Shown: positions 1-12,466, numbered from the stretch's first letter. The stretch: 64,000 nt of DNA from an uncultured Flavobacteriales bacterium (GCA_903860985.1 CAIOSO010000050.1:1-64000), one strand, 5' to 3'. Translations and numbers: made by a program. Notes: a model not told the origin generated them from the letters alone.

Positions 1-1907
1 ATAATTTCTAGTGGAAAAATAATGGTCATACATTCTGTAGTCGTTGGTGAGCCACATGCTTCACTCAAGGTAACACAATAAACTGTTCCTGAATTAATCG
101 GATCAACGGTAAGTGAACTTCCATTTCCAATTGGTAATCCGTCTTCTGTCCATGTGTATGTGTACGTTGTGGACCCACCTGCTCCTGTTGCTGTTAAAAG
201 AATCGCATCCTCAGAACAGATCATGGTATCTTGTGTCAAGAAGGTAATATCCAGTGGCGCTGGTTCACTAATTGTTACATCCAACGTTTGAACACAACCG
301 TTTATATCAGTTACCGTCACCGTGTGTAATCCTGCACCTAAATCCAATGCTGTTGCTGCTGAAGCGGTAGAACCTGTCCAACTGTAAGAATATGCTGGAG
401 TTCCTTGTGTTACGTTCACCGTTGCTTGTCCATTCGCAATGGTGTAACAGTTCGCATTGACAATGTTCGTCATTGTTAAAATCATTGGAGGAATTTCCGT
501 GATTGTCACGTAAATCGTATCCGCGCATCCAGATGCTGTGGTAGCATAGCACCAGTAGTTACCGGCACTTAATCCCGTTGCGGTTTGTGTATTTTGACCA
601 TTACTCCATTGAAAATTAACGACTCCTGTTATTGGAGTAACTACTGCTGTTGCAGTTCCGTCACTTCCCCCTGGACAAGAAACCGGAGTTGTAGTCGAAT
701 TAAATGTAGCAGGGTTGTCGGAAACAACCGCTGTTCCGGTTGCTGTACAACCATTGCCATTTACAACAGTAACTGTATATGTACCTGCCAATAATCCAGT
801 TGCAGTTGCGCCCGTTGCACCATTACTCCAAGCATACGTATAGGGTGGAGGAGATCCTGCTCCTGGTAAAGCTGTAGCCGTTCCAACACCTTGTGAGCAA
901 ATATCGGGAACGGTTGAAGTTGCCAAGGTTGGATTGGTAACGGTCAACCAAGTTGTATCGTTTGTAATCGAACCAACACTTGTCCCACAAGCAGCACCGG
1001 TTAAAAAATAACCCGTTGTACCACTTGGAACCGGACTCACGTTTAATGTTCCATTGTTGTAAGGGAAGGTTTGTCCTAAAGTATTTGCCCAAAGGAAATT
1101 ACTCCCTGGACTATTCACCATAACATATGGAACCTGGGAAATAGTATATGAAGTAGTACTTGAAGGAGAAGTAGGTAAGAAACGACGCCCATCCTGGTTC
1201 GCACTCCAAACAGAAACATTTCGTCCTGGTGTAATGTGAGCTAGATTCATTGGTTGATTTTCAGAACCTTGAATAGCTAAACTACTATTCCATGTCCCAC
1301 AAATTGGTTTGTTACCAATGTGCAGTTCGAAAATATTAGACGTTTCATAAAGAATTATTGCTAGGTAATTACATTGCGTTGTACATCCGAACATGGCTAC
1401 GTTCTTATAAAGAACAACAAACTTACGATTGGGGGCTGTCCCAATGGTTTGATATTGCACTTGTCCAGCTGTAGAAGGGTTTAAATCTTGATAAGCAATC
1501 ATAATAGAATTGCTAGCGGATGGAAAAGCCATATTCGGTAGAGGGGTTACTCCCCCCAATGACCAAGGACAATAGCCGCCTGCATTTGCCATGTTAAAGG
1601 AAATTAATCCGTTTGAACCAATCACGCAATTTGAATAATTCACACCATAAAAACTGAATGGAAATCCAATTGAAACGGCACCGGACCAAACGTCATCACT
1701 TAAAAATACGCTAGTAGGTGCATTTAAATAGACTCCAGCAGCAGTACCAGGATTCACCCCCGTATTGCAATTATTTATGGTAACTGTTTGTCCAGCACAA
1801 ATGGTCGCATCTACCCCAAGACATAATACTACATTGCTTTGAGCGAATGAGTTGAGTTGAGTAGCTAACATCAATACAATGGAGCTTGTTAACTTGATGA
1901 AATTCAT
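1..1907 (-). CDS. Large secreted protein with SprB/PKD-like repeats (partial, C-terminus off left edge)
   Basis: Open frame missing from ORF track because its stop is outside the window. Minus strand from ATG 1907 reads MNFIKLTSSIVLMLATQLNSFAQ (signal peptide), then repeats such as GLLAGTYTVTVVNGNGCTATGTAVVSD, GLSAGNYWCYATTASGCADTIYVTITE and LGAGLHTVTVTDINGCVQTLDVTISE, typical of SprB repeats in T9SS/gliding-type adhesins. Confidence 0.85.
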   Translation of the reverse strand, partial: MNFIKLTSSIVLMLATQLNSFAQSNVVLCLGVDATICAGQTVTINNCNTGVNPGTAAGVYLNAPTSVFLSDDVWSGAVSIGFPFSFYGVNYSNCVIGSNGLISFNMANAGGYCPWSLGGVTPLPNMAFPSASNSIMIAYQDLNPSTAGQVQYQTIGTAPNRKFVVLYKNVAMFGCTTQCNYLAIILYETSNIFELHIGNKPICGTWNSSLAIQGSENQPMNLAHITPGRNVSVWSANQDGRRFLPTSPSSTTSYTISQVPYVMVNSPGSNFLWANTLGQTFPYNNGTLNVSPVPSGTTGYFLTGAACGTSVGSITNDTTWLTVTNPTLATSTVPDICSQGVGTATALPGAGSPPPYTYAWSNGATGATATGLLAGTYTVTVVNGNGCTATGTAVVSDNPATFNSTTTPVSCPGGSDGTATAVVTPITGVVNFQWSNGQNTQTATGLSAGNYWCYATTASGCADTIYVTITEIPPMILTMTNIVNANCYTIANGQATVNVTQGTPAYSYSWTGSTASAATALDLGAGLHTVTVTDINGCVQTLDVTISEPAPLDITFLTQDTMICSEDAILLTATGAGGSTTYTYTWTEDGLPIGNGSSLTVDPINSGTVYCVTLSEACGSPTTTECMTIIFPLEI

Positions 1908-2095
1908 ATTTTTTATTGAAGTATGTAACATGTTTTCGATTACTTGCAGTTAGTTCTGAGCATTAAACGACGAAGTTTCGTTCTTGGTTGCTTAATGGTG
2001 TCAAAAATATGAAAAAAAGTTATGCAACACAAGGATGATCTATTGGTAATTCTGTTTTTCCGAGGCGAAAAAATGCTTAAATAAGTGAATTGTAG

Positions 2096-3553
<1,458 letters not shown>

Positions 3554-3572
3554 TATCCCATTCATAAAAATG

Positions 3573-3602
3573 AAAATCCCGTCTTTGGCGGGATTTTTTT
3601 TG
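3573..3602 (+). terminator. Rho-independent terminator downstream of gdhA
   Basis: ATCCCG-tcttttgg-type loop-CGGGAT stem (3576-3581/3589-3594) followed by T8. Confidence 0.85.
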
Positions 3603-3635
3603 CGCTTATTTTCTGAATTTTCAGCACCTTTGTAC

Positions 3636-4136
3636 GTGATTCATCGACTGATAATTTGCTGTTTTATTCTTTGTCAACACTGGTTTTGTTCAGCGCAAAA
3701 TCAAGTTGCGTCTAGTGTTTGGCGCATTGGACTCACACAGGAAGTTCAGAAATTCAACCCGTTTACACGTGCACGCATTCAAGTTGACCGAAATAAAAAC
3801 TTGTTCGCGGTGAACCTTGGACTTTCCGTGCAAAAAGCATCCCAACAGATCTTCGCTTCAACTTTTGCGATTGATTACGCTCATCTGTGGGAAATTCACC
3901 GTGTTTCCCTTGGACCAGTCATGGATATTTCCATAGATTCGTATGTGTTTGGCACGCGTTTTTTGTACCTTCATTCTTCGGTCGGTTATCGATTGGCTTT
4001 CGGTGAACAATGGCAATTTTTTCAAGAAGCAACGATAGGACCAACGATGGAATCCTTTAGCTACTTGAATCAAAAGAATCAGCAATTCACGTGGAATTTT
4101 CATATTAAACTAGGACTGCAGTATGCGCTACGTTAA
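3636..4136 (+). CDS. Hypothetical secreted protein
   Basis: ORF track start 3570 sits in the gdhA terminator. GTG at 3636 gives VIHRLIICCFILCQHWFCSAQ, signal-peptide-like. Confidence 0.5.
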   Translation: MIHRLIICCFILCQHWFCSAQNQVASSVWRIGLTQEVQKFNPFTRARIQVDRNKNLFAVNLGLSVQKASQQIFASTFAIDYAHLWEIHRVSLGPVMDISIDSYVFGTRFLYLHSSVGYRLAFGEQWQFFQEATIGPTMESFSYLNQKNQQFTWNFHIKLGLQYALR

Positions 4137-4923
4137 GTTAACTTTCTTGTTAGGTGTCCTTTTTGCTTGCACGAAAAGCGAAGAAGTCAAAAACATCCTT
4201 GTTTTTGGACATGCTGGAATGGGATTGAGTATGGATAATTCCATTTATCACGACAATTCAAAAGAAGCGGTTTCACTTGCCTTGAATTTACCAACGTCCA
4301 ATGGGGTGGAGGTGGATGTGCGTCTAGGAGCGGATGGAACCCTGTGGCTCTATCACGACGAATGGTTGGAAGCGGAAACTAATGGCGAAGGATGCGTTTC
4401 AGACTTGAGTGATCAGGATTTATCTAACATCAACTATCGAACGCTGAAGAAAGAAAAGTTGGTGAAATTAGTCGATGTCTTGAGTTTGCTGCATGAGGAT
4501 CAGCAGTTGTTTGTTGATTTGAAACCTGTCAATTCATGTCTCAATGAACGGGTGGACTTCGAACGCTTGAAAGAAGCTTTTGAGGAACAGTTACAGGGAC
4601 ATGAGAACCAAGTGAAAATCATCTGCTCCTATGAATATTGGCTAAACGAACTGGCGGCTGAATACGAAGTATTGTACTCGACGGATGATGTAGAAGAAGG
4701 AAAGAAAATGATTCAGAAACATCCAGGCATCGTTGGACTAGTCATTCGGAATGCAGTGATTGATGCACAAGATGTTACATGGATCAAACAGCAAAATCAA
4801 ACGGTGTATTTGTACGATATTCGTTCGTTGAAAGGAATTCGACAAGCGTATGCTAAGAATCCAACAGGAATCCTAGCAGATGATCTCAGGAATGCGTTAG
4901 AAGAAAGAGGTTACGCTTTGTAG
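4123..4923 (+). CDS. Glycerophosphodiester phosphodiesterase family lipoprotein
   Basis: Lipobox-like LFAC; FGHAGMG...[10 protein letters not shown]...[29 protein letters not shown]. Confidence 0.75.
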   Translation: MRYVKLTFLLGVLFACTKSEEVKNILVFGHAGMGLSMDNSIYHDNSKEAVSLALNLPTSNGVEVDVRLGADGTLWLYHDEWLEAETNGEGCVSDLSDQDLSNINYRTLKKEKLVKLVDVLSLLHEDQQLFVDLKPVNSCLNERVDFERLKEAFEEQLQGHENQVKIICSYEYWLNELAAEYEVLYSTDDVEEGKKMIQKHPGIVGLVIRNAVIDAQDVTWIKQQNQTVYLYDIRSLKGIRQAYAKNPTGILADDLRNALEERGYAL

Positions 4924-5993
4924 AAAGGTAACTTTACTACTTGCGCTTTGACACCTTTTTCACGGATTTCAATGAAGATTTCACTCTCCAATTTGCTGTT
5001 CTCAATTGTTACGTAGCCAAGTCCAATTCCTAATTTCATACTTGGGGACATCGTTCCAGATGTTACTTTTCCGATAACTGTTCCAGCTGCATCCAAGATA
5101 GGATAATCGTGACGAGGAATTCCACGGTCAATCATTTCAAAAGCGACTAATTTACGTGTAACACCTGCTTCTTTTTGTTTCGCAAGGAACTCAGAATCCG
5201 TGAAATCCTTCGTGAATTTCGTGATCCATCCCAATCCTGCTTCCAATGGAGAAGTCGTGTCATCGATATCGTTACCGTATAAACAGAAGCCCATTTCTAA
5301 ACGGAGCGTGTCACGCGCTGCAAGTCCGATAGGTTTGATGCCAAAATCAGCTCCAGCAGCAAAAACTGCGTCCCAAACTTGATTTGCATCTTCATTTTTT
5401 ACATAGATTTCGAATCCACCTGAACCCGTATAACCTGTTGCGGAAATCATGATATTTTCAATTCCAGCGAATGTCCCATGTTGGAACGTGTAATACGTCA
5501 TGTTCGATAAATCGATATCCGTCAAAGATTGCATTGCTTCCGCGGCTTTAGGACCTTGGATTGCCAACAAGCTGTATTGGTCAGAAAGATTTTCCATCTC
5601 CACACCAAGGTCGTTCAGAGAAGAAATCCAATTCCAATCTTTTTCAATGTTCGAAGCATTCACTACAATGAAATACTCTTCCGCATTCACACGGTAGATG
5701 ATTAAGTCGTCTACAATTCCCCCTTTGCCATTTGGCATGCACGAGTACTGTGCTTTGCCATCGAACAACACCGAAGCATCGTTGGAAGCAAACTTTTGTA
5801 TCAGCGCCAAGGCATTTGGACCACGTAAAACAAATTCACCCATGTGAGAAACATCAAAAACACCTACGGCGTTGCGCACGGTTTCGTGTTCAGCATTCAC
5901 ACCTTCGTATTGTACGGGCATGTTGTATCCAGCAAATGGAACCATTTTCGCTCCGAGGTCAATGTGTTTTTGTGTGAGTGCAGTGCTTTTCAT
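4911..5993 (-). CDS. gcvT: Aminomethyltransferase, glycine cleavage T protein
   Basis: [32 protein letters not shown]...[10 protein letters not shown]...[14 protein letters not shown]. Confidence 0.95.
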   Translation of the reverse strand: MKSTALTQKHIDLGAKMVPFAGYNMPVQYEGVNAEHETVRNAVGVFDVSHMGEFVLRGPNALALIQKFASNDASVLFDGKAQYSCMPNGKGGIVDDLIIYRVNAEEYFIVVNASNIEKDWNWISSLNDLGVEMENLSDQYSLLAIQGPKAAEAMQSLTDIDLSNMTYYTFQHGTFAGIENIMISATGYTGSGGFEIYVKNEDANQVWDAVFAAGADFGIKPIGLAARDTLRLEMGFCLYGNDIDDTTSPLEAGLGWITKFTKDFTDSEFLAKQKEAGVTRKLVAFEMIDRGIPRHDYPILDAAGTVIGKVTSGTMSPSMKLGIGLGYVTIENSKLESEIFIEIREKGVKAQVVKLPFYKA

Positions 5994-6024
5994 CAGAGAA
6001 GAATTAATGTGTGAATATTGTGAA

Positions 6025-6591
6025 TTAGTTTTTTACTCGTTCAACGTAAACACCTGTTCTTGTGTCGATTTTGATCACCTCGCCATTATCGATAAACAAA
6101 GGAACTTTTACTTCTGCTCCTGTTGCAATGGTTGCCGGTTTCATCGAGTTCGTTGCAGTATCGCCTTTTACACCTGGTTCTGTATAGGTAACTTCAGAAA
6201 TAATGTACATCGGTAATTCAACCACAAGCGGCATCTCTTCTTCCGCGTGGAAAAGGATATTCACCATCATTCCTTCTTGTAAGAATCCAGGTTTTTCAAC
6301 CATTTTCAACGGAATATTGACTTGCTCATATGATTCATTGTTCATGAATACATAGGATTCAGGTTCTTGGTACAAGTATTGGTATTCACGGTTCTCAATG
6401 CGTACAGGGTCAATTTTATGTCCAGCTGAAAAGGTGTTATCAATCACTCTTCCTGACTCAATTTGACGCATTTTTGTACGCACAAACGCAGGTCCTTTTC
6501 CTGGCTTAACGTGTTGGAATTCGATGATTTGATAAAGTTTATCGTTGTGACGTATGCACAATCCGTTGCGGATATCTGAAGTATTTGCCAT
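6025..6591 (-). CDS. efp: Elongation factor P
   Basis: [43 protein letters not shown]; full length 188 aa. Confidence 0.97.
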   Translation of the reverse strand: MANTSDIRNGLCIRHNDKLYQIIEFQHVKPGKGPAFVRTKMRQIESGRVIDNTFSAGHKIDPVRIENREYQYLYQEPESYVFMNNESYEQVNIPLKMVEKPGFLQEGMMVNILFHAEEEMPLVVELPMYIISEVTYTEPGVKGDTATNSMKPATIATGAEVKVPLFIDNGEVIKIDTRTGVYVERVKN

Positions 6592-6612
6592 AATTCAATT
6601 CAAATTAGGTCG

Positions 6613-6620
6613 CAAATATA
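6613..6620 (-). promoter_or_regulatory. -7 box TATATTTG for efp
   Basis: CAAATATA on + strand, 21 nt upstream of the efp ATG. Confidence 0.5.
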
Positions 6621-6825
6621 GGATTTTGAGTTGAAATCACCATCCTTTCCACTGAAATTCATGGCCCGTTAACTTCAATCAAGATGGAACTTTTTGGGAA
6701 ATGGACTTAGTTCTTGAAATAAAGCCCTTTATCAACCGATTTTCGTTCATAAAAATCACTATTTACATGTAAATTCAGTGTGTCTAAAGGTTATTTTTGT
6801 TATTCCGAAATCATTAAAATTCGAA

Positions 6826-8712
6826 ATGGTAGAAAATCAATATACTGAAGACAACATACGCTCCCTCGATTGGAAGGAACATATTCGACTTCGTCCGGGT
6901 ATGTATATCGGTAAGCTAGGCGATGGTGCTGCGGCTGACGATGGAATTTACATTCTTGTGAAAGAGGTGGTGGATAATTGTATCGATGAATTTGTCATGG
7001 GTAACGGGAAACGGGTGGACATAAAAGTGAAAGATGGAACGGTTTCGGTTCGTGATTATGGACGAGGAATTCCGCTTGGGAAAGTAGTGGAAGTAGTTTC
7101 CAAAATGAATACCGGTGGAAAATATGATTCGAAAGCTTTTAAGAAATCCGTTGGTTTAAATGGAGTCGGAACAAAGGCGGTGAATGCCCTTTCCTCTTAT
7201 TTCATGGTTTATTCCGTACGTGAAGGTGAAAAGAAAATGGCTGAATTCTCGAAGGGGGAATTGGTGAAGGATTATCCAATGGAGAAGACAGATGAGGTGA
7301 ATGGAACCTATGTTGAATTTATTCCGGATGAATCGATTTTTAAGAAATATGCTTTTAAAACTGCGTATTTAGATAAAATGATGTGGAATTATTGCTATTT
7401 GAATCGTGGATTATCCATGTATTACAATGGGGAGAAGTTTCAATCTAAAGATGGACTAAAAGATTTATTGGAAAACAATATGGACGGTGATCCATTGTAT
7501 CCAATAATTCACTTGGAGGACGAAGATATCGAGGTAGCATTTACGCATGGAAGAACGTATGGTGAGGATTATTATTCCTTCGTCAACGGTCAACATACGA
7601 CACAAGGGGGGACACATCAAAGTGCTTTCCGTGAATCGGTTGCGAAAGTCATTCGTGATTTTTACAACAAAAACTACGAAGCATCGGATATTCGTCAGTC
7701 CATTGTGGCGGCGATTGCGGTGAAAGTAATCGAGCCGGTGTTTGAATCACAAACGAAAACGAAACTTGGATCGCAAGAAATCGAACCAGGTGGAAAATCG
7801 ATGCGTGCATTCATCAATGACTTCTTAAAAGACAAACTCGATAATTACTTGCATCGAAATCCAGATGTAGCGGAGACAATCGAAAAGAAAATCAAGCAGT
7901 CGGAACGCGAACGTAAAGAATTAGCGGGAATCCGTAAAATTGCTCGTGACCGCTCTAAAAAATCAAATTTACACAACAAGAAATTACGTGATTGTCGCTC
8001 GCACTTAACGGATTTAAAAGATGAAAAACGCGAAGAGACCACACTCTTTATTACGGAAGGGGATTCAGCGAGTGGATCCATTACGAAATCAAGAGATGTA
8101 ACGACTCAAGCTGTATTTTCATTGAGAGGTAAGCCATTGAATTGTTATGGTTTAACCAAGAAAGTCGTGTATGAGAACGAGGAGTTTAACTTGATTCAGG
8201 CGGCTTTGGACATTGAAGACGATATGGACAATTTGCGCTACAACAAGATTGTGATTGCGACAGATGCCGACGTCGATGGAATGCATATTCGCATGCTGCT
8301 CTTGACATTTTTCCTCCAGTTTTTCCCGGATTTGGTGAAACGCAACCATGTATATGTGCTGCAAACACCCTTGTTCCGTGTGCGAAACAAAAAGAAAACC
8401 ATTTATTGCTATTCGGATGAAGAACGACGCAATGCCATCGAAGAAATTGGCAAAGGTGCGGAGATCACGCGCTTTAAAGGACTTGGGGAGATTTCTCCAG
8501 ATGAGTTTATTCACTTTATCGGAGAAGATATTAGGCTAGAACCAGTGCTCTTGACAAAAGACAATTCGATTGATTCAATTTTATCCTATTTTATGGGTAA
8601 AAACACACAAGAGCGCCAAGAATTTATCATCGAAAATTTGCGTGTCGAAAAGGATGTAGTGGATCATAGCAAAGCCGAATTAAATACGAACGAAATAGAA
8701 ATTGCTTCTTAA
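6826..8712 (+). CDS. parE: DNA topoisomerase IV subunit B (GyrB/ParE type)
   Basis: [56 protein letters not shown]17 of the called ORF is the likely start. Confidence 0.93.
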   Translation: MVENQYTEDNIRSLDWKEHIRLRPGMYIGKLGDGAAADDGIYILVKEVVDNCIDEFVMGNGKRVDIKVKDGTVSVRDYGRGIPLGKVVEVVSKMNTGGKYDSKAFKKSVGLNGVGTKAVNALSSYFMVYSVREGEKKMAEFSKGELVKDYPMEKTDEVNGTYVEFIPDESIFKKYAFKTAYLDKMMWNYCYLNRGLSMYYNGEKFQSKDGLKDLLENNMDGDPLYPIIHLEDEDIEVAFTHGRTYGEDYYSFVNGQHTTQGGTHQSAFRESVAKVIRDFYNKNYEASDIRQSIVAAIAVKVIEPVFESQTKTKLGSQEIEPGGKSMRAFINDFLKDKLDNYLHRNPDVAETIEKKIKQSERERKELAGIRKIARDRSKKSNLHNKKLRDCRSHLTDLKDEKREETTLFITEGDSASGSITKSRDVTTQAVFSLRGKPLNCYGLTKKVVYENEEFNLIQAALDIEDDMDNLRYNKIVIATDADVDGMHIRMLLLTFFLQFFPDLVKRNHVYVLQTPLFRVRNKKKTIYCYSDEERRNAIEEIGKGAEITRFKGLGEISPDEFIHFIGEDIRLEPVLLTKDNSIDSILSYFMGKNTQERQEFIIENLRVEKDVVDHSKAELNTNEIEIAS

Positions 8713-8714
8713 TC

Positions 8715-11405
8715 ATGGCAGAAGACGAAATAGAAGACTTGAATCCATCTTTGGGAGATGAACATAATCCATTTGAAAATAAACAGGTGGATGATAAAAT
8801 CATTCCTGTTGGTGGCTTGTATCAAAATTGGTTCTTGGATTATGCCAGTTACGTAATCCTAGAAAGAGCAGTTCCTGCTTTGAATGATGGACTGAAGCCG
8901 GTACAACGACGTATTCTCCATTCCATGAAAGAATTGGAAGATGGTCGATACAATAAAGTGGCGAACATCATCGGAAATACCATGAAGTATCACCCGCATG
9001 GGGATGCATCTATTGGGGATGCATTGGTCCAATTAGGACAAAAAGAATTATTGATTGATTGCCAAGGAAACTGGGGAAATACATTAACGGGGGACGGAGC
9101 AGCCGCGCCACGTTACATTGAAGCACGATTGTCCAAGTTTGCCTTACATGTGGCTTTTAACCCGAAGACAACAAACTGGTTGATGAGTTATGACGGGCGC
9201 AACAAGGAGCCGGAACAACTTCCAATGAAATTCCCACTGTTGTTAGCACAAGGAGCAGAAGGAATTGCAGTAGGGATGGCCTGTAAGTTTTTGCCGCACA
9301 ACTTCATCGAATTAATTGATCAATCCATCAACCATTTACGCGGAAAAAAAGTGGAGCTTCTTCCCGACTTTCCAAATGGTGGAATGGCTGATTTTACGGG
9401 ATACAACGATGGATTACGTGGTGGACGTGTACGCGTTCGTGCGAAGATCAAAAAGGTCGATAACAAAACCTTGACGATCCATGAAATTCCATTTGGTACA
9501 ACGACCGGATCCTTGATTGAGTCGGTGCTTAAAGCCAACGATAAAGGGAAAATTAAGATTAAGAAAATCGAAGACAATACGTCCTCGGAGGCCGAAATCA
9601 TCGTGCATTTATTTCCCGGAGTTTCACCAGATAAAACGATTGATGCACTTTACGCATTTACGGATTGCGAAGTGTCGATGGCACCAAACTCCTCGATTAT
9701 CGATGGAGATAAGCCACGGTTTTTAGGGGTAACAGAAATCTTAAGAATCAATACGGACAATACCGTTCGCTTGTTGAAACTCGAATTGGAAATTCGTTTG
9801 GATGAGCTGGAACGACAATGGCATTTCTCTACCTTGGAGAAGTTGTTCATTAACAATGAAATGTACATCGACTTTAAGCACTACAGTGATCGCGAGTCCT
9901 TGTATGAATATTTATACAAGCGTTTCGATCCCTTCAAAAAACAGTTGATTCGCGCCATTGAGGATGAAGATTTGCACAAATTGACGCAAATCCCGATGAT
10001 TCGGATCACGCGATTTGACTCCACGAAAGCGGATGATGTATTGTTGAAAATCGAAGAAGAGATTCAAGTGGTAAAAGCCCATTTGAATAACTTGGTGGAA
10101 TATGCCATCGATTATTACAAAGATTTAAAGAAACGTTTTGGTGCTGGAAAAGAGCGTAAAACGGAAATCAAAGTATTTGATAACATCAGCGCATCGAAAG
10201 TAATCATTGCGAATCGTAAGTTGTACGTGGATTACGAAGAAGGATTCATCGGTTATGGTCTGAAGAAAAATGAGCCAATTGGCGATTGTTCGGACATTGA
10301 TGACATCATTTGTTTCTTTGCGTCCGGTAAGATGTTGGTCACCAAAGTTTCGGATAAGAAATTTGTCGGCAAAGACCTGATCTTCGCAAGTGTTTGGAAG
10401 AAAGGTGACACAAGAACGATTTACCATTTGTTCTATCAGGACGGGGTAGGTGGAGCGACGATGATGAAGCGTTTTTACGTGAATTCCATTACGCGCGATT
10501 CAGAGTACGACCTAACGAAGGGAGCAAAAGGATCAAAAATGTTATATTTCTCTGTTCATCCAAACGGAGAACGCGAAGTGATTTCGGTATTGTTGCGTCC
10601 AAGACCACATTTGAAACGTTTGCGTTTCGATGTTGATTTAGGCGAATTGCTCATCAAAGGACGAAATTCAGCAGGGAATCGTGTGACGAAAGAAATCATC
10701 CAGAAAATCATTCAAAAAGAAGTAGGTGGTTCCACGTTGGCAGCACGGAAGATTTGGTATGATGGAATCGTTGGACGACTCAATGACGAAGGTAGAGGGA
10801 AGTTCTTAGGATCATTTAAAGGAGATGACCGAATTTTGACTTTGTATCGCAACGGTGAATACCGCTTGAGTTCTTTTGATTTAGCGACACATTTCGACGA
10901 GGACATGGTTCACATCGAAAAATGGATTCAGGATCGACCAATTTCAACAGTCTATTTTGATGCGGAAAAAGAAATGCATTACGTGAAACGTTTTGTCTGT
11001 GAAGTACAGGTCGATAAACGTATTTCCTTTATCAGTGAAGCAGCGGGTTCCTACATGGACGTTGTTTCGACAGCTTATCGTCCAGAAGCAAAAATTGTGT
11101 ATAATAAATTGCTAAAGGAAACGAAGAACCTTCCGGACAATGTCATGAACCTAGCAGATTTGATCGAAGTCAAAGGAATGAAAGCGCAAGGAAATCAAAT
11201 GACGAAGTTGAAAGTCAAAGAAATCATCTTGACGCATCCCATCGATGAAAGTCCAGAACCTTGGCCAGAAGAAAAACCGACAGAGTCCACCAACGACGAC
11301 GTAGAAATCCTTGAAGAAGATGAAGCGGGTCCAATTCCAAGCATGGAATGGGATTTAACCAAGAAAGAAGAAGAGGACAACGAGGACCAGATTAAGTTGT
11401 TTTAG
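8715..11405 (+). CDS. parC: DNA topoisomerase IV subunit A (GyrA/ParC type)
   Basis: DYASYVILERAVPALNDGLKPVQRRILHSM; KYHPHGDASIGDALV; GNWGNTLTGDGAAAPRYIEARL. Starts 2 nt after parE stop. Confidence 0.93.
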   Translation: MAEDEIEDLNPSLGDEHNPFENKQVDDKIIPVGGLYQNWFLDYASYVILERAVPALNDGLKPVQRRILHSMKELEDGRYNKVANIIGNTMKYHPHGDASIGDALVQLGQKELLIDCQGNWGNTLTGDGAAAPRYIEARLSKFALHVAFNPKTTNWLMSYDGRNKEPEQLPMKFPLLLAQGAEGIAVGMACKFLPHNFIELIDQSINHLRGKKVELLPDFPNGGMADFTGYNDGLRGGRVRVRAKIKKVDNKTLTIHEIPFGTTTGSLIESVLKANDKGKIKIKKIEDNTSSEAEIIVHLFPGVSPDKTIDALYAFTDCEVSMAPNSSIIDGDKPRFLGVTEILRINTDNTVRLLKLELEIRLDELERQWHFSTLEKLFINNEMYIDFKHYSDRESLYEYLYKRFDPFKKQLIRAIEDEDLHKLTQIPMIRITRFDSTKADDVLLKIEEEIQVVKAHLNNLVEYAIDYYKDLKKRFGAGKERKTEIKVFDNISASKVIIANRKLYVDYEEGFIGYGLKKNEPIGDCSDIDDIICFFASGKMLVTKVSDKKFVGKDLIFASVWKKGDTRTIYHLFYQDGVGGATMMKRFYVNSITRDSEYDLTKGAKGSKMLYFSVHPNGEREVISVLLRPRPHLKRLRFDVDLGELLIKGRNSAGNRVTKEIIQKIIQKEVGGSTLAARKIWYDGIVGRLNDEGRGKFLGSFKGDDRILTLYRNGEYRLSSFDLATHFDEDMVHIEKWIQDRPISTVYFDAEKEMHYVKRFVCEVQVDKRISFISEAAGSYMDVVSTAYRPEAKIVYNKLLKETKNLPDNVMNLADLIEVKGMKAQGNQMTKLKVKEIILTHPIDESPEPWPEEKPTESTNDDVEILEEDEAGPIPSMEWDLTKKEEEDNEDQIKLF

Positions 11406-11434
11406 CGTGATTGCGTGAAACAAACGGATTTAAA

Positions 11435-11629
11435 ATGGATGTAATCGGTGAAATATGTTGGTACATGATATTTTTCACGCCATTGATATGCATCCCACTC
11501 GTTTGGAAATTCAGTAGTCAAACCAATGGCGTAAAGTTGCTCATCGGCTTGCTTTTGGCTTTTGCCTTATCCGTATTCCTTTTCTTTTTCAGTTTAGCCA
11601 TCGTTTTTAGAAATGGAATGGGTTCTTGA
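11435..11629 (+). CDS. Small two-TM membrane protein
   Basis: MDVIGEICWYMIFFTPLICIPLVWKF...LLIGLLLAFALSVFLFFFSLAIVF; the called 11411 start is TTG. Confidence 0.4.
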   Translation: MDVIGEICWYMIFFTPLICIPLVWKFSSQTNGVKLLIGLLLAFALSVFLFFFSLAIVFRNGMGS

Positions 11630-11726
11630 TGGACAAAGGAATAGCGAAAAAATCACTAAAATTTCGAATGATGTTTGTTTCTTCTATCTTTTTCCAATCT
11701 GAATCTAAAAATAACGGAAGTATTGC

Positions 11727-11981
11727 TTAAACTTTTGGATATTTACCAGGGTCCTGGTAAGAATTTCGTATACCATAAACGGAAATGGTGAAAGTGTTTT
11801 CGTCGACTATGTAATGAATGATATATGGAAAATGTTTCACTACTTTCATTCTAAATTCATCATATCGAATTTGATAAAAAGGGTTTTTCTTAAGGTCTTG
11901 GAACGCAGAATTAATGGAAGAAGAAAATTTATTTGCTAGAGAGGGATGAATGCCTCGTTGATACAGGAACTGTTTTAGCAC
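11727..11981 (-). CDS. RelE/ParE-family toxin, possibly N-terminally truncated
   Basis: SLANKFSSSINSAFQDLKKNPFYQIRYDEFRMKVVKHFPYIIHYIVDE...VYGIRNSYQDP pattern; GTG start; no N-terminal beta strand before it. Confidence 0.65.
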   Translation of the reverse strand: MLKQFLYQRGIHPSLANKFSSSINSAFQDLKKNPFYQIRYDEFRMKVVKHFPYIIHYIVDENTFTISVYGIRNSYQDPGKYPKV

Positions 11982-12069
11982 CGCTGTTTTTGAAACCCTA
12001 CGATTAACGGCCCCGCTGGATTTTCAATCCTGCGGAATTCCCCATTACTTTTCACACTCTTTATTTTCG

Positions 12070-12077
12070 TATTTTTG
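12070..12077 (+). promoter_or_regulatory. -7 box-like TATTTTTG before a small ORF at 12085
   Basis: Matches TAnnTTTG, followed 7 nt later by an ATG with a 44-codon ORF. Confidence 0.25.
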
Positions 12078-12253
12078 ATCAACAATGAACCCTGTCGGAT
12101 TAGTTCATCACACTGTAAGCAAAATGAAAAATAGATTTATTTATTTGGTGAACTCATCAGAACAGCATGAAAGAGTTGAAAGCTGTGAGCCGGGACATCT
12201 GTTTTTGGAGGGATGGTGAAGATGTGGATACCTGCAGTTGCAAAATGGAAAAA

Positions 12254-12466
12254 TCAATCAAAAGAATGCATAACATCGTCCCAATCTTTAAAATCTTCCG
12301 CTTTTGCATTTTTTAATCGCTCGCGCATCAGGTTTTTTTCCGATTCGCTCACAATAACGTTTTCCTCAGAAAGTTGATGAACACGAATGTAATTCAGTGT
12401 TTTCAAGAATTCAAGTAATTTATTCGTCTTGCTTTCATCTTGAATATCTAACAAAAGTTGTGTCAT
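12254..12466 (-). CDS. Antitoxin-like addiction module component
   Basis: 70 aa: MTQLLLDIQDESKTNKLLEFLKTLNYIRVHQLSEENVIVSESEKNLMRERLKNAKAEDFKDWDDVMHSFD, typical of Bacteroidetes antitoxins partnering RelE/ParE toxins. Confidence 0.6.
   Translation of the reverse strand: MTQLLLDIQDESKTNKLLEFLKTLNYIRVHQLSEENVIVSESEKNLMRERLKNAKAEDFKDWDDVMHSFD

Noticed and set aside
585-1092. ORFs 585..794 (+) and 823..1092 (-) and 307..552 (-) in the ORF track
   Set aside because: Shadow frames of the repeat-rich secreted protein on the minus strand; Cys/Ser/Asn-rich composition and no start context.
5872-6216. 114-aa plus-strand ORF across gcvT/efp
   Set aside because: Antisense to two confident housekeeping genes; Cys/Phe-rich shadow translation.
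12001-12055. Possible IS end or integron-like site near CCCCGCTGGATTTTCAATCCTGCGGAATTCCCC
   Set aside because: Only weak imperfect palindromy; no transposase, no target duplication and no matching second end found.
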